In this document: positions 15,995-23,360 of the stretch, one piece after another
How the letters are laid out: every line of letters begins with the position of its first letter
Position numbering within the stretch: position 1 is the first letter of the stretch
Origin: Pseudoselenomonas ruminantium
GTDB taxonomy: Bacteria; Bacillota; Negativicutes; Selenomonadales; Selenomonadaceae
Assembly: GCA_015058625.1 (NCBI GenBank)
Contig: SVCA01000004.1
Span: forward strand, 1-64,000
Reading direction: 5' to 3'
Length of the DNA: 64,000 nt
The notes under the pieces: generated by a model
The model's input: only the letters and a program-made list of their open reading frames with translations
Databases searched by the model: none
Told to the model about the DNA's origin: nothing
Translations under genes and position numbers: made by a program

Positions 15995-16074
15995 ACGAAA
16001 ATTATTATTGACAATCAAACAACAATGAAATAGAATATGGTTACAAACGAAAATACAAACATAATCAACGAAAG
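15995..16074 (+). promoter_or_regulatory. GRE promoter with repeated AACGAAA operator candidates
   Basis: A near-consensus promoter, TTGACA (16008-16013), 17-nt spacer, TAGAAT (16031-16036), drives the glycyl radical enzyme. Copies of an AACGAAA element flank it: before the -35 box near 15994-16000 (AACGAAAATT), AAACGAAAAT at 16045-16054, and AACGAAAG at 16067-16074. The same AAACGAAAAT recurs at 19267-19276 before the DeoR gene. DeoR-family regulators often bind such A-rich CGAAA-type direct repeats. Confidence 0.7.
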
Positions 16075-16085
16075 GAAGGATTGCT

Positions 16086-18500
16086 ATGGAAAACACGAAA
16101 AATTTTGGTGCATTGACGGAACGGATGCAGGCATTCCGTGAAGAGGTGCTGGATGAAAAGCCTTATATTGATGCTGAACGGGCAATGCTGGTTACCGAAA
16201 CTTACAAAAGACATCAAAATCAGCCGAATGTAATGAAGCGTGCCCTTATGCTGGCTAATGTTTTGGAAAAAATGACCATTTATATAGAAGACAAGACATT
16301 GCTGGCCGGCAATCAGGCCACGAAGAATTGTAATGCGCCGATTTTCCCGGAATACACGATGAAATTTGTTATGGACGAGCTGGACAAGTTTGAGAAACGT
16401 GATGGCGATGTTTTTTATATCACGGAGGAAACGAAGGAACAGCTTCGCGCCATTGCACCGTTCTGGGAGAACAACAATCTTCGGGCAAAAGGTGAAGCAC
16501 TCCTGCCGGATGAGGTCAGCGTTTTCATGGAAACAGGTGTTTTCGGCATGGAAGGTAAGCTGAATGCAGGGGATGCGCATTTAGCAGTAAATTATGGCAA
16601 GATGCTCGCTGAAGGGTTGTCCGGCTATGAACAGCGTACCTGGAAATTAAAGGCAGCGCTTGACCTTACCGACCCGGCCAGTGTTGATCAATACGTCTTT
16701 TACAAAGCCGTGCTCATTGTAATTGATGCCGTTCGTAAGTTTGCCAAGCGTTATGCGAAGTTGGCGAAAGAGCTTGCTGCCAAGGAACAGGATGGAAAGC
16801 GCAAGGCAGAGCTGGAGGAAATGGCCAGAATCTGCGCTAAGGTTCCTTATGAACCGGCGGAAAGTTTCCGTGAGGCGGTGCAGGCAGTCTGGTTCATTCA
16901 ACTGATTCTTCAGATTGAATCCAACGGGCATTCCCTGTCCTATGGGCGATTTGACCAATATATGTTCCCTTATTACAAACAGGATATGGATAAAGGCACA
17001 ATTACGGAAGCGGAGGCCTTGGAACTATTGACGTGTCTGTGGATTAAGACGCTGACTGTTAATAAGGTTCGCTCGCAGGCACATACTTTGAGTTCTGCTG
17101 GCAGCCCCATGTATCAGAACGTCACGATAGGCGGCCAGACAACGGACAAACAGGATGCCGTTAATGACCTTTCCTTTTTGGTTTTGAAATCCGTAGCGCA
17201 GACACGGCTGACGCAGCCAAACCTTACGGTGCGCTATCATAAAAATCTCAACAAGAGGTTTTTTGATGAATGTGTCGAAGTTATGAAACTGGGTTTTGGA
17301 ATGCCAGCGCTTAATAATGATGAAATCATTATTCCTTCTTTTATCAAATGGGGTGTAAAGGAAGAGGATGCCTACAATTACAGCGCTATTGGCTGTGTCG
17401 AAACAGCAGTGCCGGGCAAGTGGGGATACCGCTGCACAGGGATGAGCTATATCAACTTCCCAAGGGTGCTGCTCTGCGCTATGAATAATGGCGTAGATAT
17501 GACCAGTGGCAAGCGGTTCACCAAAGGCTATGGCTATTTTAAGGACATGAAATCTTATGACGAGCTGCTGTCGGCTTGGGACAAAACCGTCCGGGAAATG
17601 ACCCGTTACAGCGTCATCGTGGAAAATGCCATTGACAAGGCTTCCGAGCGTGATGTGCCGGATATTCTCTGTTCAGCTCTTACCGATGACTGCATTGGCC
17701 GTGGCAAGACCATCAAGGAAGGCGGCGCGGTGTATGATTTCATTTCCGGTTTGCAGGTAGGTATTGCCAATATGGCGGATTCTCTGGCGGCAATCAAAAA
17801 GCTGGTCTTTGAGGAAAAGAAGATAACGGCGGCGCAGCTTTGGGCGGCTATTCTGGATGATTTCCGTTCGCCGGAAAGCCGGCGCATTCAAGATATGCTG
17901 GTTAATGATGCGCCGAAATATGGCAATGATGATGATTATGTAGACCAACTGGTCGTAGAAGCCTATGATTCATATTTGGACGAAATTAAGAAATACCCGA
18001 ACACGCGTTATCAGCGCGGCCCTATCGGCGGCATTCGTTATGGCGGTACATCCTCGATTTCAGCCAATGTCGGTCAGGGTATGGGGACAATGGCAACGCC
18101 GGATGGACGTCATGCGCATGAACCATTGGCAGAAGGCTGCTCACCTGCCCACAACGCAGACAAGAACGGGCCAACCGCTGTATTCAAATCGGTGGCTAAG
18201 CTGCCTACGGAGAAGATTACAGGCGGTGTCCTGCTTAATCAAAAGATGACGCCTCAAGTGCTGGCTAAGGAAGAGAATAAGCAAAAACTGGAAATGCTTA
18301 TCGCGGCCTTCTTCAATCGTCTGCATGGTTATCATGTGCAATACAACATCGTTTCCCGTGAGACATTATTGGATGCGCAGGCACATCCCGAAAAGCATAA
18401 AGACCTTATCGTTCGCGTGGCCGGTTATAGTGCTTTCTTTAACGTGCTGTCGAAAGCCACACAGGATGATATCATCGGCAGGACAGAGCAGGCCATCTGA
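16086..18500 (+). CDS. Glycyl radical enzyme, PflD/YbiW-like
   Basis: An 804-residue glycyl radical enzyme. The catalytic Cys437 lies in SAIGCVE and the radical Gly780 in RVAGYSAF near the C-terminus. True pyruvate formate-lyase has two adjacent active-site Cys; only one is present here and it is followed by VE, the dehydratase/lyase pattern (GCVE). With a YbiY-type activase, an FSA-type aldolase and a DeoR gene around it, it matches the E. coli ybiW/ybiY and pflD/pflC neighbourhoods. I recall a report that YbiW-type enzymes dehydrate 1,5-anhydroglucitol-6-phosphate, the product being split by FSA; that would fit this locus but needs proof. AAGGAAGG precedes the start. Confidence 0.9.
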   Translation: MENTKNFGALTERMQAFREEVLDEKPYIDAERAMLVTETYKRHQNQPNVMKRALMLANVLEKMTIYIEDKTLLAGNQATKNCNAPIFPEYTMKFVMDELDKFEKRDGDVFYITEETKEQLRAIAPFWENNNLRAKGEALLPDEVSVFMETGVFGMEGKLNAGDAHLAVNYGKMLAEGLSGYEQRTWKLKAALDLTDPASVDQYVFYKAVLIVIDAVRKFAKRYAKLAKELAAKEQDGKRKAELEEMARICAKVPYEPAESFREAVQAVWFIQLILQIESNGHSLSYGRFDQYMFPYYKQDMDKGTITEAEALELLTCLWIKTLTVNKVRSQAHTLSSAGSPMYQNVTIGGQTTDKQDAVNDLSFLVLKSVAQTRLTQPNLTVRYHKNLNKRFFDECVEVMKLGFGMPALNNDEIIIPSFIKWGVKEEDAYNYSAIGCVETAVPGKWGYRCTGMSYINFPRVLLCAMNNGVDMTSGKRFTKGYGYFKDMKSYDELLSAWDKTVREMTRYSVIVENAIDKASERDVPDILCSALTDDCIGRGKTIKEGGAVYDFISGLQVGIANMADSLAAIKKLVFEEKKITAAQLWAAILDDFRSPESRRIQDMLVNDAPKYGNDDDYVDQLVVEAYDSYLDEIKKYPNTRYQRGPIGGIRYGGTSSISANVGQGMGTMATPDGRHAHEPLAEGCSPAHNADKNGPTAVFKSVAKLPTEKITGGVLLNQKMTPQVLAKEENKQKLEMLIAAFFNRLHGYHVQYNIVSRETLLDAQAHPEKHKDLIVRVAGYSAFFNVLSKATQDDIIGRTEQAI

Positions 18501-18559
18501 TGAGCAGGCCAAATATGATTATTGTTAAGCATTTGTATAAGTATAGGGAGGAACATATT

Positions 18560-19237
18560 ATGAAACTCATTATTGACGATGCTCACATTGACCAGATTAA
18601 GAAAATCTACGAATTTTACCCGGTAGATGGCGTGACGACCAATCCCACCATACTGGCTAAGAGCGGCCGCCAGCCTTATGATGTGCTGAAGGAAATTCGT
18701 GAATTCATCGGGGCAGAAGCCGAACTGCATGTGCAGGTCATTGCCCGGACGGCAGAGGGCATGATGGAGGATGCGCACCGCATACGAAAGGAACTGGGGG
18801 AAAATACTTATGTGAAAATCCCCTCGGTGCAGGAAGGTTTCAAGGCGATGAAGCTCCTGCACAATGATGGTGTGAACATTACGGCTACAGCTATCTATAC
18901 GCCCATGCAGGCATTCCTGGCCGCAAAATCCGGCGCAGCTTACGCGGCACCCTACATCAACCGTATAGACAATATGGGCTACAACGGCATTCAGGTGGCG
19001 CGCCATATTCATGATATATTCCGTAACAATGCCTTAAAAACAGAAGTGCTGGCCGCCAGCTTCAAGAACTCTCAGCAGCTTTTGGAACTCTGCGAGTATG
19101 GTGTAGGCGCAGCTACTGTTTCGCCGGATGTCATCTTTGGTTTGGTAAAAAATCAGGCCATCACTTCGGCAGTAGATGATTTCATTGCCGATTTTGAAAA
19201 ACTTGTCGGCGCTGGAAAAACGATGAAAGATTGCTGA
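18560..19237 (+). CDS. fsa: Fructose-6-phosphate aldolase-like (FSA/TalC) enzyme
   Basis: A 225-residue class I aldolase of the transaldolase superfamily, short FSA type. It has DGVTTNPTILAK, the Schiff-base Lys86 in TYVKIPS, Gln59 in LHVQV (FSA-type, where transaldolases differ) and APYINRID with the conserved Tyr. Enzymes of this branch cleave or form dihydroxyacetone- or hydroxyacetone-derived sugar phosphates. The start at 18560 has GGGAGGA at 18546-18552; the earlier ATG at 18500 overlaps the GRE stop without a ribosome site. Its position after the GRE suggests it splits the GRE product into glyceraldehyde-3-phosphate and a C3 ketone. Confidence 0.9.
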   Translation: MKLIIDDAHIDQIKKIYEFYPVDGVTTNPTILAKSGRQPYDVLKEIREFIGAEAELHVQVIARTAEGMMEDAHRIRKELGENTYVKIPSVQEGFKAMKLLHNDGVNITATAIYTPMQAFLAAKSGAAYAAPYINRIDNMGYNGIQVARHIHDIFRNNALKTEVLAASFKNSQQLLELCEYGVGAATVSPDVIFGLVKNQAITSAVDDFIADFEKLVGAGKTMKDC

Positions 19238-19266
19238 ACGCAGCGTGAGTGAAGCATAAAGGTTTC

Positions 19267-19276
19267 AAACGAAAAT
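19267..19276 (+). promoter_or_regulatory. Candidate DeoR operator
   Basis: AAACGAAAAT in the gap before the DeoR gene, identical to 16045-16054 in the GRE leader and the only such copy in this gap. Suggests autoregulation. Confidence 0.5.
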
Positions 19277-19348
19277 GTTTCCTTTTGCCTATGGCAAAAC
19301 TGGAACAACGGCGTTATAATGAAAAGAAAAAGCAAAGGATGAGGCAGG

Positions 19349-20107
19349 ATGCACGCCAGACATGCAAAGATATTAGAGATTATGACGCAGAAGAAGAAGG
19401 CCACGGTGACGGAACTAGCCGAAACGCTTGCGGTTTCGGAAGTGACGATGCGTAAAGATCTCTCCCGGCTAGAGGCAAAAGGATTCTTAAAACGTGAACA
19501 CGGCTATGCTTTGCTTATCGAAAGTGACGATGTAGGCAATCGCTTGTCAATCAATTACGATATTAAAAGACGGATTGCGCAGGAAGCTGTCAGCGCAGTA
19601 AGTGACGGCGAAACGGTTATGATTGAATCCGGTTCTACCTGCGCATTATTGGCAGAGGCGCTATTAACCCAGCGCAAGGATATTACCATTATCACCAATT
19701 CGGTGTTCATTGCCACTTTTGTACGCGATAAACCGAATGCCCGTGTTATCCTGCTGGGGGGAGACTATCAGGTGGATTCGCAGGTTATGGTCGGCCCTTT
19801 GGTTCGCAAATGCGCAGAGGAATTTTTCGTAGATAAACTTTTTGTCGGTACAGACGGTTTTAGTGATGCTGGTGCCATGTCCAGCAATCTTATGCGGGCA
19901 GAAGCGGTGCGCAGTATGGCCAAAAGTGCAAAACAGGTTATTATACTTACCGAGTCAGAAAAATTTTCCCAGCTAGGGGTAGTGGCTTTGCTGCCGTATC
20001 AGGATATTGACGCTATCTATACGGACGATAAAATCGCCAAGGACATAAGAGACAGGCTGCTGCAGAAGGGGATTCATCTTTATACAGCAGTACAGGGCAT
20101 AGAATAA
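19349..20107 (+). CDS. DeoR-family sugar-phosphate-responsive regulator
   Basis: A 252-residue DeoR-type repressor. The N-terminal HTH (ILEIMTQKKKATVTELAETL, then VSEVTMRKDLSRLEAKGFLKR) is followed by the sugar-phosphate-binding DeoR sensor domain with ESGSTCALLAEAL, TNSVFIA, LLGGDY and FVGTDGFS. Such proteins release DNA on binding a phosphorylated sugar. It lies between the aldolase and the YhhX-like oxidoreductase and probably controls the whole GRE module through AAACGAAAAT sites. The start at 19349 follows GAGGCAGG. Confidence 0.9.
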   Translation: MHARHAKILEIMTQKKKATVTELAETLAVSEVTMRKDLSRLEAKGFLKREHGYALLIESDDVGNRLSINYDIKRRIAQEAVSAVSDGETVMIESGSTCALLAEALLTQRKDITIITNSVFIATFVRDKPNARVILLGGDYQVDSQVMVGPLVRKCAEEFFVDKLFVGTDGFSDAGAMSSNLMRAEAVRSMAKSAKQVIILTESEKFSQLGVVALLPYQDIDAIYTDDKIAKDIRDRLLQKGIHLYTAVQGIE

Positions 20108-20128
20108 GGATATTAGGGAGGTCGTATT

Positions 20129-21166
20129 ATGGCAGAGCAGGGAAAATTAGTTTTAGGCTTTATTGGCAATGGCAAGAGTACAAATCGCTATCATCTGCCC
20201 TTTATCCTTACGCGGCAGGACAAAATCAAAGTGAAAACGATTTATCAGCGCACCCTTAGGGATAATGGCTGGGCAAGACTTCCTGATGTTACCTATACGG
20301 ATGATTTGGACAAGCTGCTCGGTGACACCGAGATTGATGTGGTGGTTATTACTACGCCGTCTGCTGCTCATTATGAAATGGCCTGCAAGGTGCTGTTAGC
20401 CGGGAAAAACTGCGTGGTAGAGAAACCCTTTGCTGCCAGCGTGGAGGAAGCGGCGCAGCTCTTTAAGCTGGCGCGGGAAAAGGGTGTGATGGTGCAGTGC
20501 TATCAAAATCGCCGTTTTGACAGTGATTTTTTGACGGCGCAGAAAGTGATGGCTTCGGGCATTTTAGGCGAGGTCTATGAAATCAATATGCACTATGATT
20601 ATTACCGCGCCTTTGTGCCGGAGCAGGAAAAAACTTTTTGCCGGGAAAATGCGTTCCTCTATACGCATGCCTGTCATACGGTAGATCAGGTGCTTTCCTG
20701 GCTGGGCAAGCCTCAGGATTGTCACTATGATGTGCGCCAGCTTTTGGGCAAGGGACGTATGAATGATTATTTTGACTTGGATTTGCTGTATCCCGGGCTT
20801 AAAGTATCGGTCAAATCCAGCTACTTCCGTGCAAAGGCACGTCCAAGTTTTGAGCTTTATGGACGGCGTGGCGTGTTCATTAAGCAGGAGCAGGACAGAC
20901 AGGAAGCTGACCTCAAAAAATTCTATCTGCCGGAAGGACATGATGATTTTGGTCTGGATATGCCGGAGAACTACGGAACGCTGATCTATTATGATGAAGC
21001 TGGTGTTTACCACGAAGAAAAAGTGCCCAGCGAACGCGGAGATTATGGGCGTTATTACGATGCGCTTTATGTCACCATCATGCAGGGCGCACCGCAGCTG
21101 GTCACGGAAGAACAGACCATGGAACAGATGCATATACTGGAAGCTGCCGGGCAAGATTTAGTATAA
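20129..21166 (+). CDS. Gfo/Idh/MocA oxidoreductase, YhhX-like
   Basis: A 345-residue Gfo/Idh/MocA-family dehydrogenase. The Rossmann loop LGFIGNGKSTNRYHLP closely resembles the FIGFGKSTTRYHLP opening of E. coli YhhX. The EKPFAAS motif holds the conserved catalytic/cofactor Lys, and YQNRRFDSDF and YTHACHTVDQVL follow. These enzymes oxidise or reduce sugars and sugar phosphates with NAD(P). It follows the DeoR gene by 21 nt with AGGGAGG in front. In this module it could form or consume an anhydrosugar; members of the superfamily include 1,5-anhydrofructose reductase. Specificity is inferred only. Confidence 0.85.
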   Translation: MAEQGKLVLGFIGNGKSTNRYHLPFILTRQDKIKVKTIYQRTLRDNGWARLPDVTYTDDLDKLLGDTEIDVVVITTPSAAHYEMACKVLLAGKNCVVEKPFAASVEEAAQLFKLAREKGVMVQCYQNRRFDSDFLTAQKVMASGILGEVYEINMHYDYYRAFVPEQEKTFCRENAFLYTHACHTVDQVLSWLGKPQDCHYDVRQLLGKGRMNDYFDLDLLYPGLKVSVKSSYFRAKARPSFELYGRRGVFIKQEQDRQEADLKKFYLPEGHDDFGLDMPENYGTLIYYDEAGVYHEEKVPSERGDYGRYYDALYVTIMQGAPQLVTEEQTMEQMHILEAAGQDLV

Positions 21167-21171
21167 AACTC

Positions 21172-21218
21172 AAAAAACTGCTGCATAAGTGATGGACTCA
21201 CTTATACAGCAGTTTTTT
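21172..21218 (+). terminator. Strong terminator closing the GRE module
   Basis: AAAAAACTGCTG followed by ATAAGTG pairs with CACTTAT and CAGCAGTTTTTT, a long stem with a small loop and a run of T. Confidence 0.9.
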
Positions 21219-21245
21219 ACTTCATGCCGCGTATTAACGTCTGAG

Positions 21246-21395
21246 CTAGAATTCAAAAGGCGCCTTAAGGTCATCGCTGAAATCAGTCAAGTCTTCAAGA
21301 GTTATAACTTTCTCATTAAGCAACTGCATGATGATGGCTTCCGGGAAATTATGTCTTGAGAAAATTTCTAAAAAAATTATCTCAGCCCTCTTGAC
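21246..21395 (-). pseudogene. C-terminal remnant of an unidentified gene
   Basis: The minus strand is open from about 21395 down to a TAG at 21246-21248 and reads ...AEIIFLEIFSRHNFPEAIIMQ, then LLNEKVITLEDLTDFSDDLK and APFEF. It looks like the end of a real protein but has no upstream start or ribosome site of its own; the frame closes in the promoter palindrome region. I do not recognise the family. It may be a remnant left by deletion. Confidence 0.35.
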
Positions 21396-21421
21396 TGACA
21401 GTCAACTGTCAAGCGTATACT
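21396..21421 (+). promoter_or_regulatory. Palindrome plus -10 box before a small exported peptide gene
   Basis: TGACAGT, CA, ACTGTCA (21396-21411) is a perfect 7-bp inverted repeat, directly followed by TATACT (21416-21421). A TTGACT at 21391-21396 is a possible -35 box with a long 19-nt spacer. The palindrome sits inside the promoter, so repression or spacer-distorting activation is possible. Confidence 0.5.
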
Positions 21422-21452
21422 GAAACCATCAAATTGAAGGGAGAGAATTCTT

Positions 21453-21629
21453 ATGAAATCTTGGGAAAAAATGATGGTTTGCAGTTTGGTAGCGTGTTCT
21501 TTGCTGGGTACAGGCGGCATGATGACGGCACGGGCGGCAGAGAGTGTGACCGAGGGGGCACAGGCGGTGCATTTTCAAAATGGCCCATGGAAGATGGCAG
21601 GAAAAAAACACCAATCCGGCACTTACTAA
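21453..21629 (+). CDS. Small exported peptide or frameshifted gene start
   Basis: A 58-residue frame with a signal peptide (MKSWEKMMVCSLVACSLLG, cleavage near ARA-AE) and GGGAG upstream. It ends shortly after a run of seven A (21602-21608). Beyond that run another frame reads TNPALTKFVEFIQEEM, which looks protein-like, so a one-base indel in the A run may have broken a longer gene. A programmed frameshift at A AAA AAA is conceivable but its -1 product is not protein-like. The family is not recognised. Confidence 0.4.
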   Translation: MKSWEKMMVCSLVACSLLGTGGMMTARAAESVTEGAQAVHFQNGPWKMAGKKHQSGTY

Positions 21630-21680
21630 GTTCGTGGAGTTCATACAAGAAGAGATGCCTATGAGTCTGAAGTCAATAAG

Positions 21681-21710
21681 TTGACAGTTTGCGATTATTA
21701 ACGCTATAAT
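21681..21710 (+). promoter_or_regulatory. Promoter of the EamA transporter gene
   Basis: TTGACA (21681-21686), 18-nt spacer, TATAAT (21705-21710): both hexamers are consensus. Confidence 0.8.
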
Positions 21711-21749
21711 GGCCCTGCAAGTCTAAAAGAATTTAAGGAGATATTATTT

Positions 21750-22688
21750 TTGCGTAATTTACTAATCGGTTCGTTGTTATTGTCGCTGGCTGGCAGTATT
21801 TGGGGAGCCATGTTTATTGCTGTCCGCTTGACCGTAGGCGTGATTACGCCTGTGGCTTTGGTTTGGCTGCGGTACGGTGTGGCGCTTGTCCCGTTGGTAC
21901 TTATCATGCTGTATCAAAAAACTTCCTGGAAAATTGAGCGCAAGGACTGGAAGCTCCTGCTTATTTCTGCGTTGACCGGTCAAACGCTCTCCATTGTCAC
22001 GCAGGAATCGGGAACGATGCTGACCTCAGCGCAGATGGGCTCGGTGATAACGGCGGCTACACCGGCATTCATGGTGATATTTGGCTGTTTGCTTCTGCAT
22101 GAGCGGTTTAATTTCAGTCGCCTGTTATCTGTAGTTTTGGCAACGGTTGGTGTGCTGTTAATCGTCGTTGACCCGGAGAACCTGCAAACTGGCAGTCTTT
22201 TGGGCGGTGTCTATTTGTTTGTAGCAGCTATCACCTGGGCGTTGATGTCCATACTCTTGAAACTGCTCAGCCGCTATTCAGTGTTTACGCTGACTTTTTA
22301 TAGCGTACTCATCGCGTTTTTGGTGCTGAGTCCCTATGGGATATGGTGGCTGATTAACGAAGCAAATTATGAGGCTTTGGCCATACCGCAGATATGGGGC
22401 TCGGTACTTTATGTAGGGATGGTTTCCACCACGGCAGGATTCGTTCTTTGGAGCAAAGGGCTGACCTATATGGATGCGTCCATTGGCGGCCTGTTTATGT
22501 TCTTTCAGCCGATAGTTGGCACAATCTTAGGCTGGCTATTACTCGGTGAAGCCATGACCAGCTGTTTTTTGCCCGGTTTTGCACTTATTGCCGTCGGCGT
22601 AGTACTGGCTATGAGGGGAGGCAATACAACTGCCGAGGAAAAACTACAAAGAAGTCGCAAAGAGTATGCACAAATGAGTTCGCGGTAA
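21750..22688 (+). CDS. EamA/DMT-family transporter
   Basis: A 312-residue inner-membrane protein with about ten hydrophobic helices in two repeated halves (EamA domains), for example SLAGSIWGAMFIAVRL at the start and MDASIGGLFMFFQPIVGTI in the second half. Drug/metabolite exporters of this type move amino acids, metabolites or toxic compounds; the substrate cannot be predicted. The start is TTG with AAGGAG in front and an excellent promoter 40 nt upstream. A charged cytoplasmic tail follows the last helix. Confidence 0.85.
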   Translation: MRNLLIGSLLLSLAGSIWGAMFIAVRLTVGVITPVALVWLRYGVALVPLVLIMLYQKTSWKIERKDWKLLLISALTGQTLSIVTQESGTMLTSAQMGSVITAATPAFMVIFGCLLLHERFNFSRLLSVVLATVGVLLIVVDPENLQTGSLLGGVYLFVAAITWALMSILLKLLSRYSVFTLTFYSVLIAFLVLSPYGIWWLINEANYEALAIPQIWGSVLYVGMVSTTAGFVLWSKGLTYMDASIGGLFMFFQPIVGTILGWLLLGEAMTSCFLPGFALIAVGVVLAMRGGNTTAEEKLQRSRKEYAQMSSR

Positions 22689-22742
22689 TGTTTCTTTGGT
22701 TAGATAGCTTTTAGGAAAAGTTATATGGGGGGAGTGTTTACG

Positions 22743-23360
22743 ATGAAAGTCATGATGGTCAATGGTTCACCGCATCCGCAGGGCAATACGGCAATGGCTT
22801 TGCAGGAAATGCAGAAAGTCTTTGCGGAAAACGGTGTAGAAATCGAAATGGTTCATGTGGGCAATAAGGCAATTCGCGGCTGCATAGGCTGTCGGGCCTG
22901 CGCGCAGAAGGGAAAATGTGTGTTTGACGATATCGTCAATGAAACAGCACCGTTGTTTGCTGAATGTGATGGCCTGGTCGTGGGCAGTCCGGTTTATTAC
23001 GCTTCAGCCAATGCGACCTTGGTCGCTTACTTGACGCGCCTGTTTTTCAGTACCGGTTTTGACAAGACGATGAAGGTGGGAGCAAGTGTAGTTGTGGCCC
23101 GTCGTGGCGGTTTGTCGGCAACCTTTGATGAACTCAATAAGTTCTTCACCATCTCGGGCATGCCCATTGCTGCCAGTCAATATTGGAACAGCGTTCATGG
23201 CGGGGCGCCGGGAGAGGCGGCGCAGGATATTGAGGGCATGCAAACCATGCGGACGTTGGCGCGAAATATGACCTTCTTGATGAAGAGCATCCAGTTGGGC
23301 AAGGAAAAATTTGGCCTGCCAGAGAAAGAATCTTGGCAAGCCACTAACTTTATTCGCTGA
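22743..23360 (+). CDS. Iron-sulfur flavoprotein-like NAD(P)H oxidoreductase
   Basis: A 205-residue flavodoxin-like protein. The FMN loop is NGSPHPQGNTAMAL. The motif CIGCRACAQKGKC gives CX2CX2CX5C, the compact 4Fe-4S motif of archaeal and clostridial iron-sulfur flavoproteins (Isf). SPVYYASANATL is the second flavin loop. Such proteins take electrons from ferredoxin or NAD(P)H and reduce quinones, oxygen species or nitro compounds. The start at 22743 is supported by GGGGGGAG at 22727-22734. Its 3' end overlaps the convergent esterase gene by 11 nt. Confidence 0.85.
   Translation: MKVMMVNGSPHPQGNTAMALQEMQKVFAENGVEIEMVHVGNKAIRGCIGCRACAQKGKCVFDDIVNETAPLFAECDGLVVGSPVYYASANATLVAYLTRLFFSTGFDKTMKVGASVVVARRGGLSATFDELNKFFTISGMPIAASQYWNSVHGGAPGEAAQDIEGMQTMRTLARNMTFLMKSIQLGKEKFGLPEKESWQATNFIR

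Noticed and set aside
16086..18500. Pyruvate formate-lyase assignment
   Set aside because: The tandem Cys-Cys active site of PFL is missing; the single GCVE motif and the ferredoxin-containing activase place it with dehydratase/lyase-type glycyl radical enzymes.
21600..21660. Programmed -1 frameshift at the A7 run
   Set aside because: The -1 frame (TPIRHLLSSWSSYKKRCL) looks like noise and no downstream stimulatory structure was seen; a simple indel is more likely.
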